DNA of 64,000 bases from Streptomyces violens (lineage in GTDB: Bacteria; Actinomycetota; Actinomycetes; Streptomycetales; Streptomycetaceae). This document shows, in pieces, positions 61,689 through 64,000 of this stretch. How positions within the stretch are numbered: the stretch's first letter is position 1; every line of letters starts with the position of its first letter. The position numbers and the translations under genes were made by a program. The stretch lies in the NCBI RefSeq assembly GCF_000717745.1, contig NZ_JOBH01000009.1:291842-355841 (forward strand). Direction: 5' to 3'. The notes below the pieces were generated by a model. It was not told where the DNA came from, made no database searches, and was given only the letters and a program-made list of their open reading frames with translations.

Positions 61689-62125
61689 CGGCGGGCGTTC
61701 CGTACCGGCCGGACCGCCGACACCGCCCACCCCAGCACCCCGGCGACCGACCGCTTGACCTCCCGCGGCGGCCGCACCCGCAGCCACGCACGCGCCACCA
61801 CCAACTCGTCCGGCACCGTGCCGAACTCCCGGCTGTCGTTCTCCACGAAGGGGTTGTCCCCCTGGACCCACCAGCCGCCCGCGCGCCGCTCCACCGCCCG
61901 CTTGACGATGAGCAGATCCTGCCGGAAGGGATGTTTCAGGACGATCACGTCGCCCGGTCGCACTACCGCGCCGTACCGGACGACCAGCTGGTCCCCGGGC
62001 CGCAAAGTGGGCACCATCGAGGGGTTGTACACCTCGGCGAGACCGATCGTCCGGAGCGGCCCCCGGCCCTCCCGGCCCTGCTCCTGCCCCTGATCGGGCC
62101 AGCGCTCATGCACCTGCTCCGGCAT
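61685..62125 (-). CDS. sodX: Nickel superoxide dismutase maturation protease SodX
   Basis: ATG 62125 with AGGAGG upstream gives 146 residues; an upstream open frame is antisense to sodN. It is an S24/S26 signal-peptidase-like protease: Ser in VYNPSMVPTLRPGDQLVV, Lys in LIVKRAVERR and the GDNPFVENDSREFGTV loop. It has no membrane anchor. SodX trims the N-terminal propeptide of SodN so the His1/Cys2/Cys6 nickel hook can form. The sodN gene is divergent 141 bases away, the usual arrangement. Confidence 0.92.
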   Translation of the reverse strand: MPEQVHERWPDQGQEQGREGRGPLRTIGLAEVYNPSMVPTLRPGDQLVVRYGAVVRPGDVIVLKHPFRQDLLIVKRAVERRAGGWWVQGDNPFVENDSREFGTVPDELVVARAWLRVRPPREVKRSVAGVLGWAVSAVRPVRNARR

Positions 62126-62266
62126 CCGGCACCTCCTGGTCCAATCCTCCACCGGCCCCAGCTTCCCACCGGACTTTTGCCCTAAGACCCCCGGCCCACC
62201 CGAGAAAAGCCTTCCCGTACCGAGTAATCTCGCACCTGAGAAGACGATCACGAGGAAGGATTGAAC

Positions 62267-62662
62267 ATGCTTTCCCGCCTGTTCGCCCCCAAGGTGAAGG
62301 TCAGCGCCCACTGCGACCTGCCCTGCGGCGTGTACGACCCGGCCCAGGCCCGCATCGAGGCCGAGTCGGTCAAGGCCGTCCAGGAGAAGTACCAGGCCAA
62401 CGAGGACGCGGACTTCCGCGCCCGCGCGATCCTCATCAAGGAGCAGCGCGCGGAGCTGGCCAAGCACCACGTCTCGGTGCTGTGGAGCGACTACTTCAAG
62501 CCCCCGCACTTCGAGAAGTACCCGGAGCTGCACCAGCTGGTCAACGACACCCTCAAGGCCCTCTCGGCCGCCAAGGGTTCGAACGACCCCGCCACCGGCC
62601 AGAAGGCCCTGGACTACATCGCCCAGATCGACAAGATCTTCTGGGAGACCAAGAAGGCCTGA
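62267..62662 (+). CDS. sodN: Nickel superoxide dismutase
   Basis: ATG 62267 with GAGGAAGGA upstream; 131 residues. The first 14 residues (MLSRLFAPKVKVSA) are the propeptide removed by SodX. The mature protein starts HCDLPCGVYDPAQARIE, with the nickel-binding hook residues His1, Cys2 and Cys6 and Tyr9. It dismutates superoxide in the cytoplasm as a hexamer and in Streptomyces is used when nickel is available. A T-rich terminator follows. Confidence 0.98.
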   Translation: MLSRLFAPKVKVSAHCDLPCGVYDPAQARIEAESVKAVQEKYQANEDADFRARAILIKEQRAELAKHHVSVLWSDYFKPPHFEKYPELHQLVNDTLKALSAAKGSNDPATGQKALDYIAQIDKIFWETKKA

Positions 62663-62674
62663 CCCCGGCCCTCC

Positions 62675-62740
62675 GACCGCACCCGGTCCGCAGGCCGCCC
62701 CACACGGCGGCCATGGCGGGCCGGGTGCGGTCTTTTTTTT
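62675..62740 (+). terminator. Rho-independent terminator of sodN
   Basis: GACCGCACCCGG (62675-62686) pairs perfectly with 62721-62732, with an inner GGCCGCC/GGCGGCC stem, followed by eight T residues (62733-62740), an unusually classical form for Streptomyces. Confidence 0.92.
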
Positions 62741-62774
62741 CTGCGAGTTGTGGGTTTTTCTGCGAGTTGTGGGT
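62741..62774 (+). repeat. Duplicated 15-bp unit after the sodN terminator
   Basis: CTGCGAGTTGTGGGT occurs at 62741-62755 and 62760-62774, the first following the T8 run and the second following TTTT. Possibly a small duplication; no function evident. Confidence 0.6.
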
Positions 62775-62794
62775 GACCGATGGTGGTTACCGGA

Positions 62795-64000
62795 CTAGGG
62801 AGACGGCGCGGCGGCGGGGTTGAGGACATGGGCGATGCCGGTGTCCGGGTCGATGGCGTGACCGGCGTCGAAGGCGCGCCGGTAGGCGTCCGCCCCGAGG
62901 GCTTCGCGAGTCCGGCGTTCGCAGACCTGGTGGGCGGCCACCATCGGGGGGATGCCCGCGTGTGGCCGGCCGAGCGTCTCCCACAGCTGCGCGGCCAGAC
63001 CGAGCAGCCACGCGGCGTCCCGGTACCGGCCCATGGCGGTGGCCGAGCGGGCCAGCGATTCCAGGGCGTGGCCGGTGCCCACGCCGTCGCGCAGCCGGTG
63101 TTTGACCAGCAGCGCGGCCCGGGCGTGCTCGTCGGCCTCCTGGAACCGGCCCAGCGCCAGCTCGGCCTGGGCGCGGACGAAGTCGCCCCAGGAGCACATG
63201 CTGCGCTCGCCGTTCCGGTCACAGGCGGCGCTCAGCTCGTCCAGCCAGGCGACGGCTTCCTCGAAGCGGCCGGCGGCGACGAGCGAGTGGGTGAGGAGGA
63301 CCAGGGCCGACAGGTGAACCATGGTGAGTGGTTGGTCGCGCCAGTCCGTGGCGAGCTGGGCCTCGGCCCCGGACACCGTCTGCGCCAGGTCACCACGCAG
63401 CGCCGACACCCGCAGCTCGGTGGCGGCCGCGTAACTCCGCTCCGTGTCGCCGAAGTGTGCGGCCAGGGTGGTGCACTCGGCGGCCCGTTCCTCAAGGGCG
63501 GGCAGATCGCCCAGGTAGAGCAGCACTTGGCCGCAGGTGTACAGGGCCTTCACCCGGGCCGGGGAGGGGGCGGTGTCGGCAGCCAGGGCCTGGTCCACGT
63601 AGTGCCGGCCCTCCTTCACGAACCCGCAGCCCTGCCAGAAGAAGTACAGCGCTGCGGCCATCTCCAGCGCGCTATGGCCCTCGGGTTCGGCCAGGCTGTA
63701 CTCCAGTGCGGCGCGGAGGTTGTCGTGCTCGGCGGTCATCCGGTCGTACCAGGCGAACTGGTCGGGCCCGACCCAGGCGGCGTCGCCCCGGCGGGCCAGG
63801 TGGGCTGCCAGATCAGGATCGATTTTTCCCTCAGCGTGCCCAGTACGGCAGGGATCTGCTGGGCCGGGAGGTGGTCGTCGGCGCAGATCTCCCGGGCCGT
63901 CTCGGCGTCGAAGCTGCCGGCGAAGACCGACAGCCGCGCCCACAGCAGCCGTTCGGCGGGGCTGCACAGCTGGTGGCTCCAGCCGATGGCGGTGCGCAGG
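62795..64000 (-). pseudogene. NB-ARC/TPR (LuxR/AfsR-type) regulator, frameshifted and internally deleted; 5' end outside window
   Basis: Reading inward from the right edge, one frame encodes the end of a winged-helix NB-ARC region (RTAIGWSHQLCSPAERLLW, ARLSVFAGSFDAETAREIC, LGTLREKSILI), then leaves the family pattern near 63815-63830 and stops near 63739. The expected winged-helix end with RLLDTIREYG is absent. A second frame takes over at the same point (LAAHLARRGDAAWVGPDQF, EHDNLRAALEYSLAEPEG) and continues through TPR-like helices to the stop at 62795. Thus about 50 residues and the frame are lost at one junction. Either a pseudogene or a sequence error; the deletion makes the former more likely. 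Confidence 0.65.

Noticed and set aside
62795..63967. Intact TPR protein starting at 63967
   Set aside because: The first 50 or so residues of that frame are an out-of-frame reading of a recognisable NB-ARC region, so the frame is the distal piece of a broken gene.

Overview
The window is high-GC, almost fully coding DNA with GTG/TTG starts, many ATGA/GTGA stop-start overlaps, very rare TTA codons, a conservon, a nickel superoxide dismutase and long perfect-stem terminators. All of this points to a Streptomyces or very close relative chromosome. No rRNA, tRNA, CRISPR array, insertion sequence or integrase was seen.

Layout. 1-6.6 kb: a conjugation/T4SS-like trio (trimodular cell-wall hydrolase, lipoprotein, VirD4/TraG-like ATPase), an HD protein and an ABC ATPase. 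6.5-12.5 kb: two divergent diiron proteins, an unusual double alpha/beta hydrolase divergent from a MerR gene that carries a TTA codon, a TetR gene and a small protein. 12.7-21.6 kb: a secreted NlpC/P60 endopeptidase, a conservon (sensor kinase, roadblock, DUF742, GTPase) followed by a styrene/indole-type flavin monooxygenase, a PP2C-like protein and a MarR regulator. 21.8-33.0 kb: tandem GH25 lysozymes, lon with recognisable HAIR and ClgR-type operators, a spermidine synthase-like protein, an OmpR-type two-component system preceded by three 21-bp repeats, and kgd (2-oxoglutarate decarboxylase/dehydrogenase).

33.1-49.0 kb is the most interesting part. Nine co-directional minus-strand genes run from 48986 down to 33072: Trypco1-like protein, trypsin-VMAP-like protein, MoxR ATPase, vWA-TPR protein (SAV_2336 type), FxsA precursor peptide, FxsB radical SAM enzyme, free-standing HExxH protein, and two large TIR-like/NB-ARC/TPR proteins of FxsT type. 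They look like one peptide-modifying (triceptide-type RiPP) and NTP-dependent conflict system. Its precursor ends in F-N-A-A-F instead of the expected FxSxx, and its vWA gene contains a bldA-type TTA codon.

49.1-64 kb is mostly housekeeping: a DUF6104 protein, a DUF4097-PadR operon behind a perfect palindrome, an SCO6745-type protein, an orphan sugar-binding lipoprotein, a HutD-oxidoreductase pair, malic enzyme, a polar amino-acid ABC transporter, a methyltransferase, a CGNR zinc-finger protein, the sodX/sodN divergent pair, and at the right edge an NB-ARC/TPR regulator that appears frameshifted and internally deleted. Family assignments rest on reading motifs by eye; no database search was run.
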